A DNA stretch of 64,000 nucleotides. Origin: Streptomyces tirandamycinicus. Its GTDB lineage: Bacteria > Actinomycetota > Actinomycetes > Streptomycetales > Streptomycetaceae. The position numbers and the translations under genes are program-made. The notes under the pieces are model-generated. The model did no database searches and was not told where the DNA came from. It saw only the letters and a list, made by a program, of their open reading frames with translations. The stretch is taken from positions 1,240,001 to 1,304,000 of the forward strand of contig NZ_CP029188.1 in assembly GCF_003097515.1 (NCBI RefSeq), given 5' to 3'. Below, piece after piece: positions 32,666-41,575 of this stretch; the stretch's first letter is position 1, and every line of letters starts with the position of its first letter.

Positions 32666-33793
32666 ATGAACGGCCGGGGTCTCGTGACGCTGTTCCTCTG
32701 CGGCGACGTCATGCCGGGCCGGGGCGTCGACCAGATCCTTCCGCACCCCGGCGACCCCGCGCTGCGGGAGAGCTACATCCGGGACGCCCGGGACTATGTG
32801 GCGCTCGCGGAGGCGGTGAACGGCGCGATCCCGCGTCCCGTCGACTACACCTGGCCCTGGGGCGCGGCGCTGGGCGTCCTGGACCGCTTCGACCCCGACG
32901 TCCGGGTGATCGACCTGGAGAGCAGCGTCACGACGAGCGACGACTTCGCCTCGGGCAAGGCCGTGACGTACCGGATGCATCCGGACAACGTGCCGTGCCT
33001 GGCCGCGGCACGGCCCGACGTCTGCGCGCTCGCCAACAACCATGTGCTGGACTTCGGGCGGCGCGGCCTGGAGGAGACCCTGGACGTGCTCGGCCGTGCC
33101 GGTCTCGGGCCCGCCGGGGCCGGGCGGAACCGGGCCGAGGCCCAGCGGCCGGTCGCCGTCCCCACCCGGAGCGGGGGCCGGGTGCTGGTCCTGTCCTGCG
33201 GGATGGCGTCCGCCGGGGTCCCCTCGCGCTGGGCGGCGGCTGAGGGCAGACCGGGCGTCGACTACGTACCGGACCTGTCGGTCCGCAGCGCCGACGCGCT
33301 CGTCCGGCGGCTGCGCGAGGTGCGCCGGCCCGGCGATCTCGCGGTCGTGTCGATCCACTGGGGCTCGAACTGGGGATACGGGGTGTCGCAGAGCCAGAGT
33401 GCCTTCGCCCACCGGCTCGTCGAGGGAGGTGTGGACCTCGTCCACGGGCACTCCTCCCACCACCCCCGGCCGATCCAGGTCCACCACGGCAAGCTCGTCC
33501 TGTACGGCTGCGGCGACCTCATCGACGACTACGAGGGGATCACGGGCTACGAGCGCTACCGCGACGACCTGCGGCTGCTGTACTTCCCCACCCTGGACGC
33601 GGGCACCGGCGAGTTGGCCGCGCTCCGGATCGTGCCGATGCAGGCGCGGCGGATGACCCTCCACCACGCCTCGGCGAAGGACACCGGGTGGCTGTGCGAG
33701 GTGCTGAGCCGGGCCGGGCGGGCGTTCGGCACCCAGGTGGAACCCGAACTCGGCGGGGACGGGACGCTCGCCCTCCGCTGGAACCGCCGCTGA
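32666..33793 (+). CDS. CapA-family metallophosphatase-like protein
   Basis: 375 residues of the CapA/PgsA poly-gamma-glutamate family: FLCGDVMPGRGVDQ (first metal Asp), DLESSVTTSDDF, CALANNHVLDFG (Asn-His), VVSIHWGSNWG, and VDLVHGHSSHHPRPI (His cluster). Family members in Bacillus make capsule, but in actinobacteria the role is not established. No signal peptide or anchor is visible, unlike B. anthracis CapA. ATG 32666 lies in a region with little ribosome-binding sequence. Confidence 0.88.
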   Translation: MNGRGLVTLFLCGDVMPGRGVDQILPHPGDPALRESYIRDARDYVALAEAVNGAIPRPVDYTWPWGAALGVLDRFDPDVRVIDLESSVTTSDDFASGKAVTYRMHPDNVPCLAAARPDVCALANNHVLDFGRRGLEETLDVLGRAGLGPAGAGRNRAEAQRPVAVPTRSGGRVLVLSCGMASAGVPSRWAAAEGRPGVDYVPDLSVRSADALVRRLREVRRPGDLAVVSIHWGSNWGYGVSQSQSAFAHRLVEGGVDLVHGHSSHHPRPIQVHHGKLVLYGCGDLIDDYEGITGYERYRDDLRLLYFPTLDAGTGELAALRIVPMQARRMTLHHASAKDTGWLCEVLSRAGRAFGTQVEPELGGDGTLALRWNRR

Positions 33794-33797
33794 GAGC

Positions 33798-34700
33798 TCA
33801 GCCCCTCTTCGTGTACGTCAGCGGCGCTCCGCCCGAACCGACCAGCTCGCGGACGATGGTGCGGTCGTCGGGCATGTCGAGACGGCTCCACTGGCCCGGT
33901 GAGCAACTGCTCCGATCGCCGAAGGTGACCCGTGTGGGGCCGAGTTCGAGCGGCGGACCGGAGGCGCGCAGCGTGGCGGCCCAGCGGCAGTCGTAGCCGG
34001 CGCTCCGCCCGGTCAGGGTCATGACGGTCTCGCCCGCCGAGCCGCCGGTGATGGTCATGACACGCGTGTGCGCGTTGCCGTCGGCGGTCGTGAACTCGGC
34101 CTGCCAGGTGCCCAGGTACTCCTCCGGCACGGTACCGGTACGGGCGGCGGGGGAGGACTCCGTCGTCGTGGGCGTGCCGTCGGCCGTCGGCACGCGCTGC
34201 CCTCCGGGGGCACCGGGCGAGCGGGCCGCGGACGCCGACGGTCCGGGCGCCGTCGGGGCGTCCGTGTGCTCGCCGTTCATGAGCGTGTAGACCGAGCTGC
34301 CGGCCGCGACCGCGACCACCACCGCGACGGCGACGAGGGCGACCGTGCCCCGTCTGTCGCGGCGCTGCGCCCCGGGGAGGGACGGCGGGCCGTACGCCGG
34401 GTAGCCGCCGTACCGGGTCCCTGCGGAATGCGGGGTGTGCGACGCGGGCGCGGGGTGGTGCGCCGCCCACCCGGGGGGCGGGAACGGGACCGGGGTCGGT
34501 GTCCGGCCCGTGGGAGGCGCCTGGCCCGTGGGAGGCGCCTGGCCCGGAAGAGGCGCGTGGCCCGGGTGAAGTCCCTGGCCCGGGGGAGGGGGCGGGGGGC
34601 CGGCCATGGTGGGGAGGGAGCGCACACCCGGTGCCCCGGGGGCGCCGCCCGGGCCGCCCGGCGCGGCCGGTGTGCCCCGGGGCGTACGGGACAGACGCAT
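33798..34700 (-). CDS. Membrane-anchored protein with Pro-rich N-terminus
   Basis: 300 residues. A Pro/Gly/Ala-rich cytosolic part (about 1-117, with PPTGQAPPTG repeats) precedes a single membrane helix GTVALVAVAVVVAVAAGSSV, then a Ser/Thr/Pro linker and a folded external domain, about 190-300 (PEEYLGTWQAEF, TRVMTITGGSAGETVMTLTG, YDCRWAATL, RSSCSPGQWSRLDM). Two external cysteines may pair. I do not recognise the domain; its beta-rich pattern suggests a lipocalin-like or single-sheet fold. ATG 34607 (MAGPPPPPPG) is an alternative start. Convergent with the CapA gene, 4 bases apart. Confidence 0.7.
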   Translation of the reverse strand: MRLSRTPRGTPAAPGGPGGAPGAPGVRSLPTMAGPPPPPPGQGLHPGHAPLPGQAPPTGQAPPTGRTPTPVPFPPPGWAAHHPAPASHTPHSAGTRYGGYPAYGPPSLPGAQRRDRRGTVALVAVAVVVAVAAGSSVYTLMNGEHTDAPTAPGPSASAARSPGAPGGQRVPTADGTPTTTESSPAARTGTVPEEYLGTWQAEFTTADGNAHTRVMTITGGSAGETVMTLTGRSAGYDCRWAATLRASGPPLELGPTRVTFGDRSSCSPGQWSRLDMPDDRTIVRELVGSGGAPLTYTKRG

Positions 34701-34827
34701 GGCGGCGGCCTCCGAGTGAACGGCGAACGGGTGGGTGCGCCGCCCCAGCGTGCTGTGGCCGACACTCCCCGACCATGGGCCCGGCCCACACGTCGGGGGC
34801 CTCGGTCATGTGGGAGGAGGGACGAGC

Positions 34828-35046
34828 ATGTGCCCGCAACTCCTTCGGTGGGGCCGGTACTTCTCCGGTCGGGCCGGCATTCCCCCTGGCCGGGCCGGTA
34901 TGTCTCCGGTCCGGTCGGCACCCTCCGGTGGGGCAGGCACTCCCGCGGTCGGGCTCGTCGCCGTGGTCATCCCGACCGTGGCCGCGGAGATTCCCGTCAC
35001 CCTGCCGCAGCTCCAGATGGCCAACAACGCCTTCGGCCGCGGAGGC
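34828..35046 (+). pseudogene. Coding-like remnant at the head of the ECF operon
   Basis: ATG 34828 follows an excellent ribosome-binding site (GGAGGAGGGA, 5 bases). Its frame passes through a degenerate repeat and then a stretch with good codon bias and protein-like sequence: VGLVAVVIPTVAAEIPVTLP then QLQMANNAFGRGG. After about 35046 this frame becomes nonsense-like while the frame one base ahead becomes the T component. This looks like a truncated upstream gene or a frameshifted 5' end of the transporter gene. Confidence 0.4.
34850..34945 (+). repeat. GGTCGGGCCGG-type repeats upstream of the ECF T gene
   Basis: Degenerate copies of CCGGTCGGGCCGGCATTC and CCGGTGGGGCAGGCACTC, about 18-20 bases each, recur four or five times. 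They lie across the region where the reading frame is in doubt. Confidence 0.7.
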
Positions 35047-36226
35047 GGACCCCGGGAGCGGCGGGAACCTCGCGGGCGGACGCCGGGGGTACGGCAGGCC
35101 GCCGGCGGAGCGCCGGCCGCTGGTCGGAGCACTGCGTGCGCCCGGCGCCGGCCGGAGCAACGCCCTGCACGCCGGAGCCTGGTGGGTCTGGGCCCTGGGC
35201 CTGGCCACCGCCGCGTCGCGGACGACCAATCCGCTCCTGCTGGGGCTGCTGGTGGGCGTCGCCGGGTACGTCGTGGCCGCCCGGCGCACCGACTCCCCCT
35301 GGGCGCGCTCGTACGGCGCCTTCGTCAAGCTCGGCCTCGCCGTGGTCGCCCTCCGGCTGGCGTTCTCCGTCGTCCTCGGTTCGCCCATCCCCGGAACCCA
35401 CGTCCTGGTCACGCTGCCCGAGGCGCCGCTGCCCGACTGGGCGCAGGGCGTCAGGATCGGTGGCCGCGTCACGCTGGAGCAGACGGTGTTCGCGCTGTAC
35501 GACGGGGCGAAGCTGGCGACGCTGCTGATCTGCCTCGGCGCGGCGAACGCGCTCGCCAACCCGGCCCGGCTGCTGAAGTCCCTTCCCGGCGCGCTGTACG
35601 AGGCGGGGGTCGCGGTCGTCGTCGCCATGACGTTCGCCCCGAACATGGTCGCCGACGTGCTCCGGCTCCGCACCGCGCGGAGGCTGCGGGGCCGTCCGGC
35701 CGGCGGGGTGAAGGCCGTCCTGCAGATCGGGATGCCGGTACTGGAGGGGGCGCTGGAGCGTTCGGTGGCGCTCGCCGCGTCCATGGACGCGCGCGGGTAC
35801 GGCCGTACCGCGCAGGTGCCGCCCGCCGTCCGGCACACCACCACCGCCCTGGTGCTCGGCGGGCTGCTCGGGGTGTGCGCCGGTTCGTACGGGCTGCTCG
35901 CCGCGGAGGGCGCGGGGTACGGACTGCCCGTGCTCCTGGGCGGCTTCGCGGCGGCGCTCGGCGGGCTGTGGCTCGGCGGCCGGCGCCAGGTCCGCACCCG
36001 GTACCGCCCCGACCGGTGGGGACCGCGGGCCTGGCTGGTGGCGGGGTCCGGTGCCGTCGTGGCGGCGCTGATGATCCGCGCCGAAACGTACGCGCCCGGC
36101 GCGCTGCATCCCGGTGTCGTGCCGCTGACCGTGCCCGCCCTGCCGCTGTGGCCCGCCGCGGCGGTGCTGCTGGGCCTGCTGCCCGCGTTCGTGGCGCCCG
36201 TGCCGCCAAAGGAGTCCCCGTCATGA
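34928..36226 (+). CDS. ECF transporter T component (CbiQ/EcfT-like permease), 5' end uncertain
   Basis: Membrane coupling protein of an energy-coupling factor importer. The conserved part begins near 35090 (LRAPGAGRSNALHAGAWWVWALGL) and has SLPGALYEAGVAVVVAMTFAPNM, LRTARRLRGRP and the cytosolic ARG motif region AASMDARGYGRT that contacts the ATPases. No ATG, GTG or TTG occurs in frame between GTG 34928 and the conserved part, and the intervening ~55 codons read as Trp/Ser/Pro-rich non-protein sequence. A frameshift near 35046-35060 or an atypical start would explain this. The stop overlaps the ATPase start as ATGA. Confidence 0.75.
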   Translation: MGQALPRSGSSPWSSRPWPRRFPSPCRSSRWPTTPSAAEADPGSGGNLAGGRRGYGRPPAERRPLVGALRAPGAGRSNALHAGAWWVWALGLATAASRTTNPLLLGLLVGVAGYVVAARRTDSPWARSYGAFVKLGLAVVALRLAFSVVLGSPIPGTHVLVTLPEAPLPDWAQGVRIGGRVTLEQTVFALYDGAKLATLLICLGAANALANPARLLKSLPGALYEAGVAVVVAMTFAPNMVADVLRLRTARRLRGRPAGGVKAVLQIGMPVLEGALERSVALAASMDARGYGRTAQVPPAVRHTTTALVLGGLLGVCAGSYGLLAAEGAGYGLPVLLGGFAAALGGLWLGGRRQVRTRYRPDRWGPRAWLVAGSGAVVAALMIRAETYAPGALHPGVVPLTVPALPLWPAAAVLLGLLPAFVAPVPPKESPS

Positions 36227-38154
36227 TCCGCTTCGACGACGTCTCGGTGACGTACGGCGGTACCGGGGCGGCGCCCGCGGTCGCCGGGGTGGACCTCACC
36301 GTCCCCGAGGGCGAGCTCGTCCTGCTGGTCGGGCCCTCGGGAGCCGGCAAGTCGACCCTGCTGGGGGCGGTCTCCGGGCTGGTGCCGCACTTCACGGGCG
36401 GCACCCTGCGGGGCCGGGTGACGGTCGACGGGCGCGACACCCGCACGCACCGGCCGCGCGAACTCGCCGACCTCGTCGGCACGGTGGGCCAGGACCCGCT
36501 CGCGCACTTCGTCACCGACACGGTCGAGGACGAACTGGCGTACGGCATGGAGTCGCTGGGGCTGGCGCCGGCGGTGATGCGGCGGCGGGTCGAGGAGACG
36601 CTGGACCTGCTGGGGCTCGCGGAGCTGCGCGACCGCCCCCTCACGACGCTCTCGGGCGGCCAGCGGCAGCGGGTCGCGATCGGGTCCGTCCTCACCCCCC
36701 ATCCGAAGGTGCTGGTCCTCGACGAACCGACGTCGGCGCTCGACCCGGCTGCGGCGGAGGAGGTGCTGGCGGTGCTCCAGCGGCTCGTCCACGACCTCGG
36801 GACGACGGTGCTGATGGCCGAGCACCGGCTGGAGCGGGTGGTGCAGTACGCGGACCGGGTCGTGCTGCTCCCCGGGCCCGGTGAGCCCCCGGTGGCGGGC
36901 GCCCCGGCCGAGATCATGGCCTTCTCCCCGGTCCGCCCCCCGGTCGTCGCCCTCGGGCGCCTCGCCGGATGGTCGCCCCTCCCGCTCTCCGTCCGCGACG
37001 CCCGCCGCCGCGCGGAGGACCTGCGTACCCGGCTGGCGGGCACGGCCCCGGCGGCCGCGCGGGGCACGTCGGGCACTGCTGCTCCCGGCCCGGCCACCCG
37101 TGGGCGGCGGGCCGCGGAAGGACCGGGGGCACCGGGCGCTCCGGGAAGTCCAGGGAGCCCAGGGAGCCCAGGGAGCCCAGGGACGGCGGGAGAACCACGG
37201 ACGGCAGGGAGTCCAGGGACGGCAGGAGAACCAGGGAGTCCAGGGGCTGCCGGGAAGGCAGGGAAGACCGGGAAGGCCGGGAGGGCCGGGAAGGCCGGGA
37301 GGGCCGGGAAGGCCGGGAGACGAGGGCTGGGCGCCCTGTTCCCGTGGGCCGGGCGGGGCCGGTCGGCGCCGGGCGGAGCGCCCGACGAGAAGCCGCACGA
37401 CCCGGCCGTGCTCGCGGAGGCGGCGCGGCTCGGGGTGCGGCACGGACGGGTCGAGGCGCTGCGGCGGGTCGACCTGGTGGTCGGGCCCGGGGAGACCGTC
37501 GCGCTGATGGGCCGCAACGGTGCCGGGAAGTCGACGCTGCTGGGCAGCCTCGTCGGACTGGTCGAACCGGCGTCGGGGTCGGTCCGGGTCGGCGGGCGCA
37601 CGCCCCACCGCACCCCGCCCGCCGAGCTGGTGCGACGGGTCGCGCTGGTTCCGCAGGAGCCGCGGGACCTGCTGTACGCGGACACGGTAGGGGCCGAGTG
37701 CGCCACCGCGGACGCGGACGCCGGGGCCGCTCCCGGGACCTGCCGGGAGCTGGTCTCGGAGCTGCTCCCCGGGGTGGCGGACGCCACCCACCCGCGGGAC
37801 CTGTCCGAGGGGCAGCGGCTGGCGCTCGCCCTGGCGATCGTGCTGACCGCCCGCCCGCCGCTGCTCCTGCTCGACGAGCCGACCCGCGGACTCGACTACG
37901 CGGCGAAGTCGCGGCTGGTCTCCGTGCTGCGCGGACTGGCGGCGGAGGGCCACGGCATCGTGCTGGCCACCCATGACGTGGAGCTTGCCGCCGAGATCGC
38001 GGACCGGGTGGTGATCCTCGCGGGCGGGGAGGTCGTGGCGGACGGCCCGACGACCGACGTGGTCGTCTCGTCCCCCGCCTTCGCACCGCAGATCGCCAAG
38101 ATCCTCGCCCCGGAGCCGTGGCTCACCGTCGCCCAGGTGGAGGCCGCCCTGTGA
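36223..38154 (+). CDS. ECF transporter fused A-A' ATPase
   Basis: 643 residues with two ABC domains in one chain. Domain 1 (about 1-250): Walker A GPSGAGKS near 36-43, TVGQDPLAHFVTDTVEDELAYGMESL (Q-loop and ECF signature), LSGGQRQRV, VLVLDEPTSALD. Domain 2 (about 395-643): GRNGAGKS near 430, VPQEPRDLLYADTV, LSEGQRLAL, LLLDEPTRGLD. The ~100-residue linker contains [10 protein letters not shown] and KAGRAGKAG repeats coded by short DNA repeats at 37140-37320. Coupled by ATGA and GTGA overlaps to the T and S genes. Confidence 0.93.
   Translation: MIRFDDVSVTYGGTGAAPAVAGVDLTVPEGELVLLVGPSGAGKSTLLGAVSGLVPHFTGGTLRGRVTVDGRDTRTHRPRELADLVGTVGQDPLAHFVTDTVEDELAYGMESLGLAPAVMRRRVEETLDLLGLAELRDRPLTTLSGGQRQRVAIGSVLTPHPKVLVLDEPTSALDPAAAEEVLAVLQRLVHDLGTTVLMAEHRLERVVQYADRVVLLPGPGEPPVAGAPAEIMAFSPVRPPVVALGRLAGWSPLPLSVRDARRRAEDLRTRLAGTAPAAARGTSGTAAPGPATRGRRAAEGPGAPGAPGSPGSPGSPGSPGTAGEPRTAGSPGTAGEPGSPGAAGKAGKTGKAGRAGKAGRAGKAGRRGLGALFPWAGRGRSAPGGAPDEKPHDPAVLAEAARLGVRHGRVEALRRVDLVVGPGETVALMGRNGAGKSTLLGSLVGLVEPASGSVRVGGRTPHRTPPAELVRRVALVPQEPRDLLYADTVGAECATADADAGAAPGTCRELVSELLPGVADATHPRDLSEGQRLALALAIVLTARPPLLLLDEPTRGLDYAAKSRLVSVLRGLAAEGHGIVLATHDVELAAEIADRVVILAGGEVVADGPTTDVVVSSPAFAPQIAKILAPEPWLTVAQVEAAL
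37140..37320 (+). repeat. GGGAGCCCA and GGGAAGGCC repeats in the ECF ATPase linker
   Basis: Three near-perfect GGGAGCCCA units, a duplicated GGACGGCAGGAGAACC-type unit and about six GGGAAGGCC/GGGAGGGCC units in tandem, all 9-base or multiples of three, keep the frame and give collagen-like Gly-Ser-Pro and Lys-Ala-Gly runs. Confidence 0.88.
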
Positions 38155-39110
38155 GCACCGGCGACACCGGCGGCACGATCGGCCTGCCCGGCCGCCGTGA
38201 GCGGCACGACCGGCACGACCAACACATCGGGCACGACCTGCACAACCGTCACGACCGCCCCACGGCCCGTGCCGACCGCCCCGCGGCCGCGGCCCGTCCC
38301 GTCCGGCTCGGCCCCCGGGCCGTCGCCGCCCTCGCCCTCGTCAGCGCGATCGGCGTCGTCGCCTTCTGCTGGCCGCTGCTCGCCGACGCGGACGCCGCCG
38401 TCACCGGCCACGCCCAGGACGCTCCCTGGCTGTTCGCCGCCCTGCTGCCGCTGCTCGTCGGTGTGGTGGTCGCCACCATCGCCGACGGGGGCATGGACGC
38501 GAAGGCCGTCGCCATGCTCGGTGTGCTCGCCGCGGCCGGTGCCGCGCTGCGGCCGCTCGGCGCGGGCACGGCGGGTCTGGAGCCGATGTTCTTCCTGATG
38601 GTGCTGAGCGGCCGGGTGCTCGGGCCCGGCTTCGGCTTCGTCCTCGGCTCGGTGACGATGTTCGCGTCCGCGCTGCTCACGGGCGGGGTCGGGCCGTGGA
38701 TGCCGTTCCAGATGCTCGCCATGGGCTGGTTCACGATGGGCGCGGGTCTGCTGCCGGGCGCCGACCGCCTCAGGGGCCGCGCGGAGCTGCTGATGCTCGC
38801 CGGGTACGGTTGCGCCGCGGCGTTCGCGTACGGCACGGTCATGAACCTCTACGGCTGGACCATCGTGCCGGGCCTCGCCTCGGGCGTCTCCTTCCAGGCG
38901 GGCGCCCCGGTGGCGGAGAACCTGGTCCGCTTCGGCGCGTATGTGCTCGCCACTTCCCTGGGCTGGGATCTGGGCCGGGCGGTCCTCACCGTCGTGCTGA
39001 CCCTGGCGGCCGGTCCGACGCTGCTGAGGGCGCTCCGGAGGGCGACGCGACGGGCCGCGTTCGAGGCGCGGGTCACATTCGAGGCGGCCGGGACCCCCGC
39101 CGAGAGGTGA
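38151..39110 (+). CDS. ECF transporter S component with His/Asp-rich N-terminus
   Basis: 319 residues, substrate-binding membrane protein of the importer. Six hydrophobic segments; conserved-looking stretches include EPMFFLMVLSGRVLGPGFGFVLG, GGVGPWMPFQMLAMGWFTMGAGLLPG and MNLYGWTIVPG. This resembles the CbrT/YpdP-like S proteins with AGR/GRVLGP motifs, suggested for cobalamin-related or vitamin substrates, but the substrate is not settled. Residues 15-45 are a cytosolic HDRHDQHIGHDLHNRHDR segment from imperfect GGCACGACC repeats. GTG 38151 overlaps the ATPase stop. Confidence 0.87.
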   Translation: MSTGDTGGTIGLPGRRERHDRHDQHIGHDLHNRHDRPTARADRPAAAARPVRLGPRAVAALALVSAIGVVAFCWPLLADADAAVTGHAQDAPWLFAALLPLLVGVVVATIADGGMDAKAVAMLGVLAAAGAALRPLGAGTAGLEPMFFLMVLSGRVLGPGFGFVLGSVTMFASALLTGGVGPWMPFQMLAMGWFTMGAGLLPGADRLRGRAELLMLAGYGCAAAFAYGTVMNLYGWTIVPGLASGVSFQAGAPVAENLVRFGAYVLATSLGWDLGRAVLTVVLTLAAGPTLLRALRRATRRAAFEARVTFEAAGTPAER

Positions 39111-39410
39111 GGCGTCCCACAGGACCTTGGTCCCGGAACTATCGGCCCTCGTAGCCGTCGTCCGAGGACCCCGTCTCCCGGGTCACCCTTCCCCACCTGC
39201 ACATAGACCACATATGTCCAGTTTGGGACTTAAGACCCTTAATGCTCCCTCTATGTCGTATCTACGGCGTGAGCCCGGTCACGGCACGGGGTCCGCGGCC
39301 CCGGCTACAACTGTTCCCGTCGCACGGCGCAGCAGGGCCTGGAGCCCGGCACACGAGCCCGGCTCGGCCCGCCCCGCGCGACCCGTAGTCCCCGAACGTT
39401 AGGTAAGCCC
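39111..39410 (+). promoter_or_regulatory. 300-base leader of the secreted transglycosylase
   Basis: The region 39200-39270 is unusually AT-rich and probably holds the promoter: ACTTAAGACCCTTAATG near 39228 and TATGTCGTATCT near 39252. I looked for a ydaO/c-di-AMP riboswitch, which often precedes cell-wall hydrolases in Streptomyces, and did not find its conserved segments. The final 100 bases are GC-rich and featureless. Confidence 0.45.
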
Positions 39411-39812
39411 TTGTCCCGCTCGCTGATCACCCGCGCCTCCACCCGCAGCAAGTCCCTCGCCGCCGGTACCGCCGTGCTTCTGGGTGCGGCCGCCGCGGTC
39501 ATGGGGACGACGTCGACGGCCTCGGCCGCGACGCCGAAGGAGGTCGCGAAGCAGATGATGCCCGCCGCCCAGTTCCAGTGCTTCGACAAGATCGTCTCGA
39601 AGGAGTCGAACTGGAACCACACGGCCACCAACGCCTCCTCCGGCGCCTACGGCCTGGTCCAGGCCCTGCCGGGCGGCAAGATGGCCTCGGCCGGCGCCGA
39701 CTGGAAGACCAACCCCAAGACCCAGATCAAGTGGGGCCTGGACTACATGAAGGAGCGCTACGGCAGCCCGTGCGGCGCCTGGAGCTTCTGGCAGGCCAAC
39801 CACTGGTACTGA
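39411..39812 (+). CDS. Secreted transglycosylase-like cell-wall protein
   Basis: 133 residues from TTG 39411 (AGGTAAG upstream). A long signal peptide of about 39 residues ends TASAA. The mature part resembles lysozyme-fold lytic transglycosylases of the Rpf/aggregation-promoting group: FQCFDKIVSKESNWNHTATN with candidate catalytic Glu65, SSGAYGLVQALPGGKMASAG, and WGLDYMKERYGSPCGAW. Two cysteines (Cys57 and that in SPCGAW) probably form a disulphide. No LysM or other wall-binding domain. Likely acts on peptidoglycan during growth or germination. Confidence 0.88.
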   Translation: MSRSLITRASTRSKSLAAGTAVLLGAAAAVMGTTSTASAATPKEVAKQMMPAAQFQCFDKIVSKESNWNHTATNASSGAYGLVQALPGGKMASAGADWKTNPKTQIKWGLDYMKERYGSPCGAWSFWQANHWY

Positions 39813-39850
39813 GCCGGCCTGACGGCGGACGACGGACTGCCGCGCAGAGC

Positions 39851-39894
39851 GGCCCCGGGCCCCGAACCGACGCACCACGCGTGGGACCGGGGCC
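39851..39894. terminator. Terminator hairpin after the transglycosylase
   Basis: GGCCCCGGGCCC (39851-39862) pairs with GGGACCGGGGCC (39883-39894) over 12 bp with one mismatch; a 20-base loop; TTCG follows. Confidence 0.65.
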
Positions 39895-40065
39895 TTCGCC
39901 GTACCCGGAAGACCTCGCCGCCGGGCACGGAAGCTCTCACCCTCCGAGTACGGAATCCCTCACCCTCCAGGCACGGGACGAACCGGCCTCCCGGAGCCGC
40001 CCGGGACCGTGCCGAGCCGCCGAAGGACCCGCACCCGTACCCGCCCGGGCGGCCCCGTCCACGCA

Positions 40066-41280
<1,215 letters not shown>

Positions 41281-41330
41281 TCAGCACTGGTGCGGGGTGT
41301 CCCGGCACCCCGCACCCGAGAACCGCAAGA

Positions 41331-41354
41331 AGAACTAGTACGCGTTCTAGTTCT
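41331..41354. promoter_or_regulatory. KstR-like palindromic operator between thiolase and CYP125
   Basis: Perfect 8-bp arms AGAACTAG (41331-41338) and CTAGTTCT (41347-41354) enclose TACGCGTT. The inner TAGTACGCGTTCTA (41336-41349) differs from the KstR pattern TnnAACnnGTTnnA at one defined position (T for the first A). KstR is the TetR-family repressor of cholesterol catabolism in mycobacteria and rhodococci. Located between the two divergent starts. Confidence 0.75.
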
Positions 41355-41460
41355 CTAGCAGTCTTATGAGGGTTACCCCAGGTATGCAAGGCTCCTGCAG
41401 GCAACAGTTCCCGCCATGCGTCTTGCCAGTTATGGAACCCGTTACTACCTTGCGAGAGGT

Positions 41461-41477
41461 TCTGACGAACCGTCAGA
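41461..41477. other. Inverted repeat in the CYP125 leader
   Basis: TCTGACG and CGTCAGA, perfect 7-bp arms with AAC between, 99 bases before the start. Either an RNA hairpin or a second operator. The rest of the 310-base intergenic region from 41266 to 41575 holds the KstR-like site and no gene that I can support. Confidence 0.5.
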
Positions 41478-41575
41478 CAACGCCGTCGAACGGATCGCCG
41501 GACGGACCGTCGCACGGATCGCCCGAATCGCGCAGCCGCCGCACAGCCGTCCAGCCGCGAGACCTGGAGTTGCCG

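Noticed and set aside
34700..34830. Cobalamin riboswitch before the ECF operon
   Set aside because: I looked for the conserved B12-box and GCCACTG-type segments and found none.
33556..37974. A 1472-codon minus-strand reading frame across the ECF operon
   Set aside because: It lies antisense to clearly conserved genes, is low-complexity Arg/Pro/Gly-rich and has no recognisable domain. Long antisense frames are expected at this GC content.
34735..38154. A single 1139-residue fusion of an upstream protein with the ECF ATPase
   Set aside because: The frame stays open through the T-component gene by GC bias; the ATPase has its own ATG at 36223 overlapping the T stop, and the sequence before it in this frame is non-protein-like after 35046.
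39111..39410. ydaO (c-di-AMP) riboswitch before the transglycosylase
   Set aside because: The conserved aptamer segments are missing; only an AT-rich promoter-like block is seen.
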